DNA of 64,000 nucleotides from an uncultured Bacteroides sp. Lineage in GTDB: Bacteria > Bacteroidota > Bacteroidia > Bacteroidales > Bacteroidaceae. Below are positions 18,074 through 27,307 of the stretch, one piece after another. The stretch lies in contig CASENM010000045.1 in the NCBI GenBank assembly GCA_949289295.1, positions 62,001 through 126,000 on the forward strand, read 5' to 3'. Below the pieces are notes generated by a model. The model made no database searches and was not told the origin of the DNA. It was given only the letters and a program-made list of their open reading frames with translations. The first letter of the stretch is position 1. Each line of letters begins with the position of its first letter. The position numbers were made by a program, and so were the translations under genes.

Positions 18074-18634
18074 TTAATTGGCCGGGGCCGGAGCCGTTCC
18101 TTGTGCAGCCGGAGCATATGGAGCTGCTGTCAGGCTGATGCCCAGTTTGGTCTTGATGTCATTGGTCACATCCTTTGATTCCGCTTCATTGATGTAGGGG
18201 ATGTCTGTGCGGTTCAGGTCGAATACGAATGTATAGCCACCTGCCTTGCCGACTTCTTTCACCGTATCTTCCAGTTTCTTGTAGATGGGCTCCATCATCT
18301 CTGTATATGACTGCTGCAGCTGCTGTTGTGCATCCTGTTGGAATTGCAGACCTTTTTCATTCAATTCCTGAAGCTCTTTCTGGCGGCGTTCCAGAATATT
18401 CTGCGGAAGGTTCTTCTGTTCCTGCTGGAATTCGGCGAACTTCTTGTTGAATTCATCAGAAGTACGTTTGATTTCGTCTTCATACGTTTTCTGCATGGCC
18501 TGGATGTCGGTCTGTGCCTTTGCATATTCAGGCATCACCAGAATGATGTCCATTGACCGGAAGTGCGCGAATTTCTGCGCGAATACACTCATCGGGGCGA
18601 CGAGCAAAAGTAAAAAAGCAATTTTCTTCAACAT
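18074..18634 (-). CDS. OmpH/Skp-family periplasmic chaperone (second copy)
   Basis: 186 residues: cleavable signal peptide (about 20 residues, ending SVFAQ), then the Skp fold with long coiled-coil arms (the charged stretch from about residue 40 to 110, rich in E, Q and K), finishing with a TYVFDLNRTDIPYI strand. A low-complexity Ala/Pro tail ends the protein. Skp-like proteins hold unfolded outer-membrane proteins in the periplasm. It follows another skp-like gene by 64 bases, and both trail bamA, which is the expected partner in outer-membrane protein assembly. Confidence 0.88.
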   Translation of the reverse strand: MLKKIAFLLLLVAPMSVFAQKFAHFRSMDIILVMPEYAKAQTDIQAMQKTYEDEIKRTSDEFNKKFAEFQQEQKNLPQNILERRQKELQELNEKGLQFQQDAQQQLQQSYTEMMEPIYKKLEDTVKEVGKAGGYTFVFDLNRTDIPYINEAESKDVTNDIKTKLGISLTAAPYAPAAQGTAPAPAN

Positions 18635-18698
18635 AATCTTAGTTTCTGTTTTATTATTGATTAGATACTTGTTTTGTCACGGCTGCAAATTTATGAAA

Positions 18699-19220
18699 TT
18701 AATTTGAATATCCTAGTCTGGCCAGCACTTCATTGCTGATGTCGATGCGCGGAGAGGCGAAAATCATGTTCTGTGAGGAAGCCCGGTCGAACACCACATC
18801 GTATCCTTGTTCGGTGGCAATGGCTTTGATGGCGTTGTAGATGTTGTCTTGCAGCGGTCCCAGCAGTTCCTGCTGTTTTTTCACCATTTTTCCTTGTGGT
18901 CCGAAATATTGCTGTCGGAGTTCGGCCGCTTCTTTTTCTTTAGCCAGTACCGCTTCTTCCTTGGCAGTCCGTTGGGCGGTCGTCAGCTTGTCTGCAGTCC
19001 GCTGGTATTCTTCATAAAGCTGTTTTGCTTCGTCGGCTTTCGCGTCAATCAGGCTCTGCCATTCTTCAGACAGCGTTTCCATCTGCTGGTTGGCCTGCTT
19101 GAATGCGGGAATCTGCCGGGAGATGAATTCCATATCCACCAGTGCGAACTTCTGTGCCGTGGCCGTTGCCATGCAGGTTATCACCAGCAGGGCAGAAAGG
19201 ATGAACTTTTTCATACGCAT
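18699..19220 (-). CDS. OmpH/Skp-family periplasmic chaperone (first copy)
   Basis: 173 residues with signal peptide (MRMKKFILSALLVITCMATA then TAQ) and the Skp pattern: KFALVDMEFISRQIPAF, a long charged coiled coil (about residues 40-115), and YDVVFDRASSQNMIFASP. A second in-frame ATG two codons later (19214) is equally possible as start. It begins 15 bases after the bamA stop, so it is in the bamA operon, supplying the chaperone for BAM substrates. The two adjacent skp genes are divergent paralogues rather than a recent duplication. Confidence 0.88.
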   Translation of the reverse strand: MRMKKFILSALLVITCMATATAQKFALVDMEFISRQIPAFKQANQQMETLSEEWQSLIDAKADEAKQLYEEYQRTADKLTTAQRTAKEEAVLAKEKEAAELRQQYFGPQGKMVKKQQELLGPLQDNIYNAIKAIATEQGYDVVFDRASSQNMIFASPRIDISNEVLARLGYSN

Positions 19221-19235
19221 ATCATCTTTTTGTTT

Positions 19236-21881
19236 TTAGAATTCTTGTCCGATGATGAAGTGGAACTGACTTCCGCTCTGGTCCATCGAACCGTTGATTT
19301 TGTCGAAACCGTATGCCCAGTCGATACCCATCATACCAATCATCGGAAGGAAGATGCGGACACCTACACCGGCCGAACGTTTCAGTTCGAAAGGATTGAA
19401 ATCCGTTACGCTGTTCCATGCGTTTCCGGCTTCAATGAATCCCAGCGCATAGATGCTGGTGGAGTTTTCCAGCATCAGCGGGTAGCGCAGCTCGGCGCCC
19501 AGTCGGACATACGCGTAACCTTCGCTTCCGTACGGAGTGAGTGCACCGTTTTCGTAACCTCTCAGTGCGATGGTCTCTGAGGCATAGTTGTAGCTGTAGC
19601 CTGTCATACCGTCACCTCCCATATAGAAAGTTTCGAACGGAGAGCGTTTGTATTTGTTGTAATGCCCCAGCAGACCGAATTCTGTACGGGTCATGATTAC
19701 CGGACATTTCTGGATATCCATAAGTGCCGTATAGGTTTTGGCTTTGAATTTCCATTTGTGGTATTCAATCCATTTGAACATGTTGGCTGCCTCATCGTAA
19801 TTGTCTCTTCCATAGGTGGAGTAGTCCTTCTTGCTGAAGAGGGAGTAAGGCGGAGTAATCTGCAGTGAAGCGGAGAACTCGGAACCGCGGCGCGGGAAAA
19901 TCGGGTTATCCGTAGAGTTGCGGGCCAATGTCAGGTTCAGGCTCAGGTTGTTACAGTTGCCGGTATTCAGCAGACTTCCGTTGTTGAGGCGGATGTACAG
20001 GTAGCTCCAGTCTTTCAGGATGAAGCGTTGGTATGACAGTTCTGCCGACAGGGTGAAGTAGTCGTCCGGCCAGCGCAGACGTTTTCCCCATCCTACCGAT
20101 ACACCGAACATCTTGATGGAGCTGTCGGGGTCATAATAAGATTCGTAGTTGTCATAATAATAGTTATATTGTCCCATCATGCTGCCCCACAGGTTATACA
20201 TGCTGTTCATGTAGGCTGAATTGTAATATTGGTCGCTCACGTCGGTCTGTACGGAATAGAAGGCCGATACGGAGAATGAATTCGGGCGTTTTCCTCCGAA
20301 CCATGGGTCGAAGAACGACACACTGTATGACTGGTAGTAGCGTCCGTTGGTCTGGCCGCTGATGGTGAGTGTCTGTCCGTCACCTTGCGGAAGGATACCG
20401 CGGAAGTTGTCGTTCTTGCGGAACAGGTTGGCGAACGAGAAGTTGGTGAACTTCAGGCTCAGCTTTCCGATGACACCTGTCTGTCCCCATCCGGCAGAAA
20501 ACTCTACCTGGTCATTGGCCTTCGATTCCAGGCCCCAGTTGATGTCCACCGTTCCGTCCTGCACGTTCGGCTGCACGTCCGGCTGGATATTTTCAGGGTT
20601 GAAGTGTCCCATCTGCGCGATTTCGCGGTATGAACGTTCCAAGGCTTCCTTGCTGAACAGGTCACCCGGACGCGTACGGAGCTCGCGTCGTACGATGTTC
20701 TCGTACAGGCGGTCGTTGCCGTTGATGCGTACGTGGCTGATTGTAGCCTGCGGTCCTTCGGTGATACGCATTTCAAGGTCGATGGAGTCACCGTCGATGT
20801 TCACTTCCACCGGGTCGAGGCGGTAGAACACGTATCCCCGGTTGTAGTAATTGTTTCCGATGGCATCTTCATCGTTGGTGATACGGTCGTTCAGCAGTTT
20901 CTGGTTGTACACGTCGCCGTGTTTCATGCGGAGCTGTTCGCTCAGCATGTCCGACGGGTAGACCGTATTTCCCACCCACGTGATGTTGCGGAGGTAATAT
21001 TTCTGGCCTTCATATACTTTCATGTAGATGTTTACCGTCTTTTCGTCGTATTGCGACACGCTGTCTATTTCAATCTGTGCGTCACGGTAGCCCAGTTCAT
21101 TATATTTGTCGATGATTTTCTGCTTGTCTTCCTCATAGAGGTTTTCGATGAATTTTTTCGGACGGAACAGGTTGAGCAGCTTGCCCTTCTCGTTTGTCTT
21201 CTTCATGGTGCGTTTCAGTTTCTTGTCCGACAACACCATATTTCCGTCAATCGTAATCTTGTGTACCTTGATTTTCGCCTTCTTGTCGATGTCCACGTCT
21301 ACATAAACCTGTTCATCATTTTCAGGGTCTTCCCGTTCGAGGATGTTGACCTCTGCATTCTTGAATCCCTTTTCGTCGAAGTGCTTTTTGATGAGGATTT
21401 TTGCGCGGTCTATCAGGTTCGGCGTAATCTGAGTGCCTTTTGCCATACCCAGTTTGGCCATCAGGTCTTCCCGTTCGCTCTTTTTCACTCCGGTGATGAC
21501 GATGTCGGTGATACGCGGACGCTGGCGGAGTTCGATGGACAGCCAGATTTTGTTGTCTTCAATCCGGTCGGCCAGAATCTTCACGTCCGAAAACAGTCCG
21601 TGCCTCCAGTATCTTTTTACGGCCGAAGTGATGTCATCACCCGGCACTGTGATGGTTTGTCCGACGGCAAGTCCGGAGATGCCTATCAGCACATAGTCTT
21701 CATAGTTCTTGACTCCGCTCACCTTGATGTCGGCTATTTCATATTGCTTGGGAGTTCCGTTATAAAGGATGACCGGTTTTTGTCCGACCTCCGTAGAATC
21801 ATTTTCTTGAGCAAACCCCTTGGCTGCGAATGAGGAGATGCAAGTGTAAATCAATAGGATGAATAAAAAACGGTTTCGCAT
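19236..21881 (-). CDS. bamA: Outer membrane protein assembly factor BamA
   Basis: 881 residues: signal peptide, N-terminal POTRA domains (about residues 45-450, e.g. IADIKVSGVKNYEDYVLI, the second from ITDIVITGVKKSEREDL, another at KVHKITIDGN), and a C-terminal 16-strand Omp85 barrel ending in a strand with terminal phenylalanine (FHFIIGQEF). It inserts beta-barrel proteins into the outer membrane. ATG 21881 is used; the frame extends to a TTG at 21893 that overlaps the uppS stop. uppS lies 8 bases upstream and skp 15 bases downstream. The order uppS-bamA-skp-skp is typical of Bacteroidetes. Confidence 0.96.
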   Translation of the reverse strand: MRNRFLFILLIYTCISSFAAKGFAQENDSTEVGQKPVILYNGTPKQYEIADIKVSGVKNYEDYVLIGISGLAVGQTITVPGDDITSAVKRYWRHGLFSDVKILADRIEDNKIWLSIELRQRPRITDIVITGVKKSEREDLMAKLGMAKGTQITPNLIDRAKILIKKHFDEKGFKNAEVNILEREDPENDEQVYVDVDIDKKAKIKVHKITIDGNMVLSDKKLKRTMKKTNEKGKLLNLFRPKKFIENLYEEDKQKIIDKYNELGYRDAQIEIDSVSQYDEKTVNIYMKVYEGQKYYLRNITWVGNTVYPSDMLSEQLRMKHGDVYNQKLLNDRITNDEDAIGNNYYNRGYVFYRLDPVEVNIDGDSIDLEMRITEGPQATISHVRINGNDRLYENIVRRELRTRPGDLFSKEALERSYREIAQMGHFNPENIQPDVQPNVQDGTVDINWGLESKANDQVEFSAGWGQTGVIGKLSLKFTNFSFANLFRKNDNFRGILPQGDGQTLTISGQTNGRYYQSYSVSFFDPWFGGKRPNSFSVSAFYSVQTDVSDQYYNSAYMNSMYNLWGSMMGQYNYYYDNYESYYDPDSSIKMFGVSVGWGKRLRWPDDYFTLSAELSYQRFILKDWSYLYIRLNNGSLLNTGNCNNLSLNLTLARNSTDNPIFPRRGSEFSASLQITPPYSLFSKKDYSTYGRDNYDEAANMFKWIEYHKWKFKAKTYTALMDIQKCPVIMTRTEFGLLGHYNKYKRSPFETFYMGGDGMTGYSYNYASETIALRGYENGALTPYGSEGYAYVRLGAELRYPLMLENSTSIYALGFIEAGNAWNSVTDFNPFELKRSAGVGVRIFLPMIGMMGIDWAYGFDKINGSMDQSGSQFHFIIGQEF

Positions 21882-21889
21882 TTTTCTGT

Positions 21890-22621
21890 TCAAATTTGTT
21901 CGCTGGTTTTGCCGAATCGGCGTTCTCTTTTCTGGTAGTCACAAATGGCTTTCCACAGTTCCTCCTCGTTGAAGTCAGGCCAGAACGTGTCACAAAAATA
22001 AAGTTCTGAGTAGGCGCATTGCCAGAGCAGGTAGTTGCTCAGCCTGACTTCTCCTCCTGTCCGTATCAGCAGGTCGGGGTCGGGCATATAGCTGGTGCTC
22101 AGATGGGCGTCGATTGTTTTGTCGGTAATGTCTTCCGGTTTCAGTTTCCCCTCGCTCACTTCACGTGCAATCTGTCTGGCCGCTTCGGTAATCTCCCACT
22201 TGGAGGAATAGCTCAGGGCCAGCGTGAGACACATGCCGGTGTTTTTTCCCGTACGTTGTATGCATTGTTCCAGTCTGCGGCGCACTTGTTCCGGAAGTTT
22301 TTCCATTTCGCCGATAACCCGGAAGCTGACATTGTTTTTCATGAAAGTTTCCTCTTCGATGGAGTCCATGAGCAGACTCATCAGGGCGGCTATCTCGTCT
22401 GTGGGCCGGTTCCAGTTCTCGGTGGAGAATGTGTATAGGGTCAGGAACTTCACTCCCAGTCTGGCCGCTTCTTCAGTGATGACGTGTACCGTTTCTGCCC
22501 CGGCCTGATGTCCGAATGTCCGCGCGTGTCCGCGTGCCTTCGCCCAGCGTCCGTTGCCGTCCATGATGATGGCGATGTGTGCCGGGATACGGTTTTTGTC
22601 CATTAGCTCTTTATATTGCAT
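21890..22621 (-). CDS. uppS: Isoprenyl transferase (undecaprenyl diphosphate synthase)
   Basis: 243 residues; makes the C55 lipid carrier for cell-wall and polysaccharide synthesis from IPP and farnesyl-PP. Signatures are [13 protein letters not shown] near residue 19, [14 protein letters not shown], and [19 protein letters not shown]. The start at 22621 is used; MDKNRIPAH at 22603 is an alternative. The DUF6242-like lipoprotein gene ends 30 bases upstream and bamA begins 8 bases downstream, all on the minus strand. Confidence 0.95.
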   Translation of the reverse strand: MQYKELMDKNRIPAHIAIIMDGNGRWAKARGHARTFGHQAGAETVHVITEEAARLGVKFLTLYTFSTENWNRPTDEIAALMSLLMDSIEEETFMKNNVSFRVIGEMEKLPEQVRRRLEQCIQRTGKNTGMCLTLALSYSSKWEITEAARQIAREVSEGKLKPEDITDKTIDAHLSTSYMPDPDLLIRTGGEVRLSNYLLWQCAYSELYFCDTFWPDFNEEELWKAICDYQKRERRFGKTSEQI

Positions 22622-22651
22622 ACATTCTGATTTTTTCGGTTGATATTCAGG

Positions 22652-24073
22652 TTACCATTTGGGATCGAATCCCAGACGGTTGATCCGGCCGCGGCTGATG
22701 TGTCCGTTTTCCCACACTATCCAGATGAAGTTGCCCCTTGAATATTCGGTCTGTGGGCTTGTCGTGCCCGAGCAGGTGCCTTCGCCTGTGGTATAGAAGG
22801 CGGCAAAAGATTCGGGGAAATAGAGACATTCTGTGGCCGGGCTCCATTCCACTCCGTAGTTGGAAGAAGTGTAGAATGTCTCGAACGCTTTTTCCGGGCC
22901 TGTTTCGCCGTCTGTACAGGGTCCTCCGAACGCCAGCATCCGGTCATCGTAGTATATCATCGTGAAGTTGTCCATATTGGGCACGGCCTGGTCCTGCATT
23001 ATTTTCACCCAGCCCTTGTCGTTCGACATACGTTGGTAGATGGTGGCGGATTCTCCTGTAAGACTGTGGCAGGCCACTGTGGTACGGGTGATGTTCCCGT
23101 TATATGAAAGGGCTTCCGTGTGCGCGGACAGGCGTTCCTTGCCGGTGGCCAGTGCTGTCATTTGTTCTTCGTCGTCGGTCCAGATGCCGTCTGCGGAGAG
23201 GCGTCCCGTTTTCCCGTCTTTCACGGCGTAAAGCGTCTGCAGTTCATGGTCGGCTGCGATGAGGCGGTCGAACGGGCCTGTCACTCCTTCTTCCGGAGCG
23301 ATGGCCTGGGTGGCCGGGTCGAGTGCATACATCTCTCCCGTATTGCTCAGGAAACAAATCCGGCCGTTCCATGCAATGGCTGAATAGGGGGCGATTTGTG
23401 CCGGAACAGGAATCGTTGTCCATGTGGAAGGGGTGTCGCCGGCGATGTCGGTGTATTGTATGGCTGAAGAGCCGTTCTGTTCGCCGAACACGTACAGTTT
23501 CCCGTCCGCGTAGACGGTGGTCTGTCGGGTGAGTTTGATGTTCCCTTCAAACGAAAGTTGTTCGTAACTGGTCCACGAGATGGTGTCGGGTTCCTGTTGG
23601 TGTACGTTCAGTTTCACCAGGTAGGGTCTGCCCGCCGAGCCGCTGATAGTATAGACTCTGAATTGTACGGGTTCGGTGAAGTCGATGGAGTCGGTCGAAT
23701 TGTAGACCGTGTCGTTCTGTGAGCCGTTTGGCCGGTAAGCCAGGACGCTCATGCCCATGTCGTCATAGCTGATGCTCGTCACTACCTTGTCTATATGTGT
23801 GCCCACCGGAAAAGAGTCCCGGTTCTCAATCGTTCGGTTCATCTGGTCGATGGTGAACGGGTAGTTTGCGCAGCTGATGGTGTCTACGTATGCGCTGTCG
23901 TTTCCGTCACTGTCTTTCCCTGTCCGGTCGATGTGGAGCGTACCCACCGAAAAGGCGGTGATGCTGCTTCTCGAAACGTAAGTCACTTGTTCCACGTCGT
24001 TGTTCAGACACGAAGTCATGAGAGAGGTTACGGCTGTCAGTGCCGCCACAAATAGCAAGAGTCTTATTTTCAT
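22652..24073 (-). CDS. DUF6242-like lipoprotein (beta-propeller-like)
   Basis: 473 residues with lipobox MTSC (Cys22). I believe it belongs to the family called DUF6242, which in Bacteroides usually precedes uppS-bamA. The N-terminal ~150 residues look like paired beta-sandwich folds. From about residue 160 the sequence repeats short strands with aromatic and glycine turns (TVYADGKLYVFGEQ, IAWNGRICFLSNTGEMYALDP, MIYYDDRMLAFGG), the style of a kelch-like propeller. Function unknown. ATG 24073 is preferred over an upstream TTG. Its place at the head of the envelope operon suggests an envelope role, but that is inference. Confidence 0.75.
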   Translation of the reverse strand: MKIRLLLFVAALTAVTSLMTSCLNNDVEQVTYVSRSSITAFSVGTLHIDRTGKDSDGNDSAYVDTISCANYPFTIDQMNRTIENRDSFPVGTHIDKVVTSISYDDMGMSVLAYRPNGSQNDTVYNSTDSIDFTEPVQFRVYTISGSAGRPYLVKLNVHQQEPDTISWTSYEQLSFEGNIKLTRQTTVYADGKLYVFGEQNGSSAIQYTDIAGDTPSTWTTIPVPAQIAPYSAIAWNGRICFLSNTGEMYALDPATQAIAPEEGVTGPFDRLIAADHELQTLYAVKDGKTGRLSADGIWTDDEEQMTALATGKERLSAHTEALSYNGNITRTTVACHSLTGESATIYQRMSNDKGWVKIMQDQAVPNMDNFTMIYYDDRMLAFGGPCTDGETGPEKAFETFYTSSNYGVEWSPATECLYFPESFAAFYTTGEGTCSGTTSPQTEYSRGNFIWIVWENGHISRGRINRLGFDPKW

Positions 24074-24102
24074 TTGCAAATGAGTTCTTTAGTTTCAGGT
24101 TG

Positions 24103-24110
24103 CAAAAGTA
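24103..24110 (-). promoter_or_regulatory. -7 box for the DUF6242-uppS-bamA-skp operon
   Basis: Minus-strand TACTTTTG fits TAnnTTTG exactly and lies 29 bases ahead of the first ATG. The -33 region has no clear TTTG. Confidence 0.5.
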
Positions 24111-24227
24111 GAAAGTTTTTCTTCGAATCACTCTTTTTGTGGCAAGTTTTATATAAAATTATAATTGAATATCCGCGATGCTTCGGGATTCCTGCTATAA
24201 GTAGTCATCTTAAAATAAGACTGGAGT

Positions 24228-25280
24228 ATGGATAAATCGAATAAATTGGATGCCAGAATGATTGAAGACATTCTTGTGCGCATGGAACGTATGGAGAAAA
24301 AGCTGGACTGTCTTTTGGCAAGGATGGAAGGGGTGGAGGTTCCGGAAGAAACTTCTGCGGAGCCGGTTTCCGGCGGTTTTTCCCATAAGGAGTCGATGTT
24401 CCGTTTCATCCGGGCGGCAGCTGCCCGGATGAAACGTCTGGGAAAGGAGCGGACCGGCGAGACGTATCTGGCTGCATTACGGAGTTTCAGCCGTTTCCGC
24501 AACGGCAAGGATGTGCCGATAGGTGGAATCGATTCGGACATGATACGGCGGTATGAGGTGTATCTTGCCGGCCGGGGGGTCTGCAAGAATACTATTTCGT
24601 TCTACATGCGTATTCTTCGTGCGGTCTACAACCGTGCGGTCGAGGACGGGTTGGCTGAGCAGCGTTTTCCGTTCAGGCATGTGTACACGAGTGTGGACAA
24701 GACGGTCAAGCGGGCGATTCCGTTGGAAGGAATCCGGCGGATTAAGGAGCTGGACTTCCGTTCTCGTCCTGCATTGGCTTGGGCGAGGGACATGTTTTTG
24801 TTCAGTTTCTATACCCGCGGCATGTCATTCGTCGATATGGCCTATCTGCGGAAGGGAAATCTGGACGGCGGTCTGTTGTCGTACACCCGGAGGAAAACGG
24901 GCCAGCGGCTGACAATCAAGTGGGAAAAGTGCATGCAGGATATCGTGGACCGGTATGCGTGCGTGAACTCTGTCTATTTGCTCCCTATTCTTGTAGGGCC
25001 GGAAGGGAGCGAGCGGCGTCAGTATCAGAATGCGCTTCATCTGGTGAACCGGCGGCTGAAGACGGTTTCAAGGCTGGCCGGTTTGGGGATGTGTCTTTCC
25101 ATGTATGTGGCGCGCCATTCGTGGGCCAGCATCGCAAGGTATAAGAATGTGCCGCTGTCGATCATCAGTGAAGGGATGGGGCATGATTCGGAGGCGACGA
25201 CCCAGATTTATCTTATGTCGCTCGACAATTCATTGATTGACAGGGCGAACCGGATTATATTGAATGACTTGGACCATTAG
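24228..25280 (+). CDS. Tyrosine-type site-specific recombinase
   Basis: 350 residues. A charged N-terminal coiled coil (about residues 1-45) precedes a SAM-like core-binding domain and the catalytic domain. Catalytic residues visible: Arg197 (FYTRGMSFVDMAYL), Lys223 (TRRKTGQRL), Arg296 in YVARHSWAS (the first His of HxxR is replaced by Tyr293, as is common in Bacteroidetes members), His319 (GMGHDSEATT) and nucleophile Tyr328 (QIYL). The set is complete, so it should be active. This type is found beside fimbrial and capsule loci, where it flips promoters, and in mobile elements. A GGAG ribosome site precedes ATG 24228. No mobilisation genes surround it; a fimbrillin gene follows. Confidence 0.92.
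   Translation: MDKSNKLDARMIEDILVRMERMEKKLDCLLARMEGVEVPEETSAEPVSGGFSHKESMFRFIRAAAARMKRLGKERTGETYLAALRSFSRFRNGKDVPIGGIDSDMIRRYEVYLAGRGVCKNTISFYMRILRAVYNRAVEDGLAEQRFPFRHVYTSVDKTVKRAIPLEGIRRIKELDFRSRPALAWARDMFLFSFYTRGMSFVDMAYLRKGNLDGGLLSYTRRKTGQRLTIKWEKCMQDIVDRYACVNSVYLLPILVGPEGSERRQYQNALHLVNRRLKTVSRLAGLGMCLSMYVARHSWASIARYKNVPLSIISEGMGHDSEATTQIYLMSLDNSLIDRANRIILNDLDH
24402..24436. repeat. Perfect 14-bp inverted repeat inside the recombinase gene
   Basis: CGTTTCATCCGGGC and its exact reverse complement are separated by 7 bases (GGCAGCT). It lies in codons 59-70. It may be a chance product of the encoded Arg/Ala-rich helix, an mRNA hairpin, or a binding site for the recombinase itself. Confidence 0.6.
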
Positions 25281-25391
25281 GAATGCCTGGTTGTGCCGGG
25301 TGGGTTCCGGAAAAGGTTTGCCTAAACAACTTTCGTCTGGGAATTATTTGATTGCTTAATAATTTTAAACGGATTTTATTTTTTTAATGCT

Positions 25392-25425
25392 TTTGCTGTA
25401 TATTAAATAAGTTTTTATACCTTTG
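25392..25425 (+). promoter_or_regulatory. Promoter of the fimbrillin-adhesin operon
   Basis: TTTG at 25392-25395 and TACCTTTG at 25418-25425 (22-base spacer) fit the Bacteroidetes consensus. It gives a leader of over 110 bases before ATG 25550. I looked for flanking inverted repeats that would make this promoter invertible and found none. Confidence 0.65.
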
Positions 25426-25549
25426 GAGCCGAATTTATTTCATTATAGAGAGTTGCGCCGTCTCGACAGGGGAAAGCGTTTCAAATGTGCAGGAAGACAG
25501 GCGGCCCGAAAAGTAAAAACATTTAAAGAACTAATATCATTACGTAAAA

Positions 25550-27268
25550 ATGAAGGTAAAACTTAATTTGCTTTGCGGTACGTTTCTGCTGGCGGCAGGG
25601 ACGTACCTTTCAGGGTGTACGGACAAGGGAACCACTCCCGGAGTGCCCCAGGTATCAAAAGGAGAGCCCATCCAGTTCAGTGTGGGGGCTGTGGCCGATG
25701 CGCAGTCGCGTACGGTGTATGTCGATGACTATCAGCTGGAATGGAACATAGGGGACAAAATCAAGATTTGGTGCAACGAACCTTCTCCGAAATCGGTCGA
25801 CTATGTGGTCGTGGATACAATATATTCCGAACATGGAGGGGCGATCACTCCTACCGGAACGGATACTCTCAAATGGGGAGAGCTCGGTATCCCCTATACT
25901 TTTTATTCCGCCTATCCGGCAGACCGGGTAACGGACGTGTCAAACATTGCCAATGGAGAGTTCGGCATGGAATATATCACCAACCAGCTGGATACGGTGG
26001 TAAGTCTGTCAAACGGAGCCTATCTGACAAACCCTGACATGAACAATGCCTACATGATGGCAAAGCAAGAAGTTACACCGAATACTTCCCAGCATCACGT
26101 AGAACTTTACTTTGACCCTATCATGACCACTTTCGACATTACATTGCGTGCGGGCAGATATGAGGTGGCCACAGGTATCATCAATCCGGTTACGGTGACG
26201 GGGGTAAGTGTTATCATGCCACATAAAATCAAGACAAATCGGTTCACCTATGATGCAAATGGGGGGACTACAGCAAATGAAGGGAAAATAAAAGAAGACG
26301 ATATAGATAAAGGGGTATCTCAATCCGTTTATGTCGGGGTTAGAAACGGGACCAGCCGATATGTGGATTTGCATGAGGGTGAAACTCTTAACCTGATGGC
26401 ATTCCTCCCTTCGGTAGAAATGAGCGGTAAAGATGTGAAAATGATGGTGCATACTACAGCCATGAATTATGTGCTGACGGTGCCTGGTGATCAGATTACA
26501 AAACAGAACAAATATTTTATTCAACTGCCGGACATGAGTCCGTATGACAGTAATGTCAATAATTGGATTTCACTGTTAGACAATTCTACTCCATTAAAGA
26601 AAATGTCTATTCCGACTTATGCTTGTACAGAAAATGAAACAGCAAGTAATATAACATATTTGTTACAGAAAGGGGTACGAGCTTTTAATTTAGAAAGTTT
26701 AAAGGATATAGGACATATAGGACACAAGGATGTATCTCGAGAAATTATCGATGCTTTTACAACTTTTTTGGATGATAACAATGAAGAGTTTATCATAATT
26801 TGGGATGATGAATCATTAGCGGATTGTCTTGATGAATATAAGGCTCCTTGGACTCCTTCCTTTCCAACTACGCTTGCTGAAGCTCGTGGAAATATTATTG
26901 GAATAAAACGATATACAGGAGGTGCATTAGATTATTTTATTCCATTTAGTGCTTCAATTCCTGTTATAACAAATTGGGGTTATAATGTATTGTTCAGCTG
27001 GATTAATTTGACAAATAGTGAATCTCTTTTTCAGGATGAGTGGAGAGCATATGTGGTAAATGATGTTAACAAGGAAGATGAGTTCGAAAAACTTATATCT
27101 CTGAATAAAGATTTGTATGAGGAGATTTCTACTTATGAAGGTCAGACAGGTTTTACCGGCATCGTCACAGTACCTTACGCAAAAGATACTTATGTAAACG
27201 GCCAATACACCTACAGCGACCTGTTGATCCAGTCCATCATCGACTGCAACTTCAAGTTCAGACATTAA
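25550..27268 (+). CDS. Fimbrillin-family lipoprotein fused to a degenerate PI-PLC-like domain
   Basis: 572 residues. Lipobox LSGC (Cys23). Residues ~35-335 are fimbrillin-like (FSVGAVADAQSRT, LEWNIGDKIKIW, YFDPIMTTFDITL, LNLMAFLPSVEMSG). Residues ~336-560 follow the course of phosphatidylinositol-specific phospholipase C X domains: NWISLLDNSTPLKKMSIP, ITYLLQKGVRAFNLE, AFTTFLDDNNEEFIIIW, AEARGNIIGIKRY and FQDEW. The catalytic residues are missing: the expected GTHDS after SIP is TYACTEN, and the DIR arginine is replaced (FNLES). It should therefore be a non-enzymatic, perhaps binding, domain. The PI-PLC segment is very AT-rich (28% GC in 26641-26700) against 60% in 25681-25740, so it was probably acquired separately. 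Followed after 39 bases by a giant adhesin gene; likely surface-exposed pilus or adhesin component. Confidence 0.72.
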   Translation: MKVKLNLLCGTFLLAAGTYLSGCTDKGTTPGVPQVSKGEPIQFSVGAVADAQSRTVYVDDYQLEWNIGDKIKIWCNEPSPKSVDYVVVDTIYSEHGGAITPTGTDTLKWGELGIPYTFYSAYPADRVTDVSNIANGEFGMEYITNQLDTVVSLSNGAYLTNPDMNNAYMMAKQEVTPNTSQHHVELYFDPIMTTFDITLRAGRYEVATGIINPVTVTGVSVIMPHKIKTNRFTYDANGGTTANEGKIKEDDIDKGVSQSVYVGVRNGTSRYVDLHEGETLNLMAFLPSVEMSGKDVKMMVHTTAMNYVLTVPGDQITKQNKYFIQLPDMSPYDSNVNNWISLLDNSTPLKKMSIPTYACTENETASNITYLLQKGVRAFNLESLKDIGHIGHKDVSREIIDAFTTFLDDNNEEFIIIWDDESLADCLDEYKAPWTPSFPTTLAEARGNIIGIKRYTGGALDYFIPFSASIPVITNWGYNVLFSWINLTNSESLFQDEWRAYVVNDVNKEDEFEKLISLNKDLYEEISTYEGQTGFTGIVTVPYAKDTYVNGQYTYSDLLIQSIIDCNFKFRH

Positions 27269-27307
27269 TTCAGAGATTCAACAAGAAAACAAAAAGAAAA
27301 AACCAAT

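Noticed and set aside
20733-21833. Plus-strand open frame of 366 codons opposite bamA
   Set aside because: Phe/Val-rich antisense frame of the POTRA region with no gene-like features.
24228-25280. Recombinase as integrase of a prophage or conjugative element
   Set aside because: No phage, mobilisation or replication genes and no tRNA-derived direct repeat are seen near it.
25281-25549. Invertible promoter controlled by the neighbouring recombinase
   Set aside because: I searched for inverted repeats flanking the promoter at 25392-25425 and found none of useful length.
26555-27240. Active phospholipase C
   Set aside because: The catalytic His after the SIP motif and the conserved Arg are absent, so enzymatic activity is unlikely.
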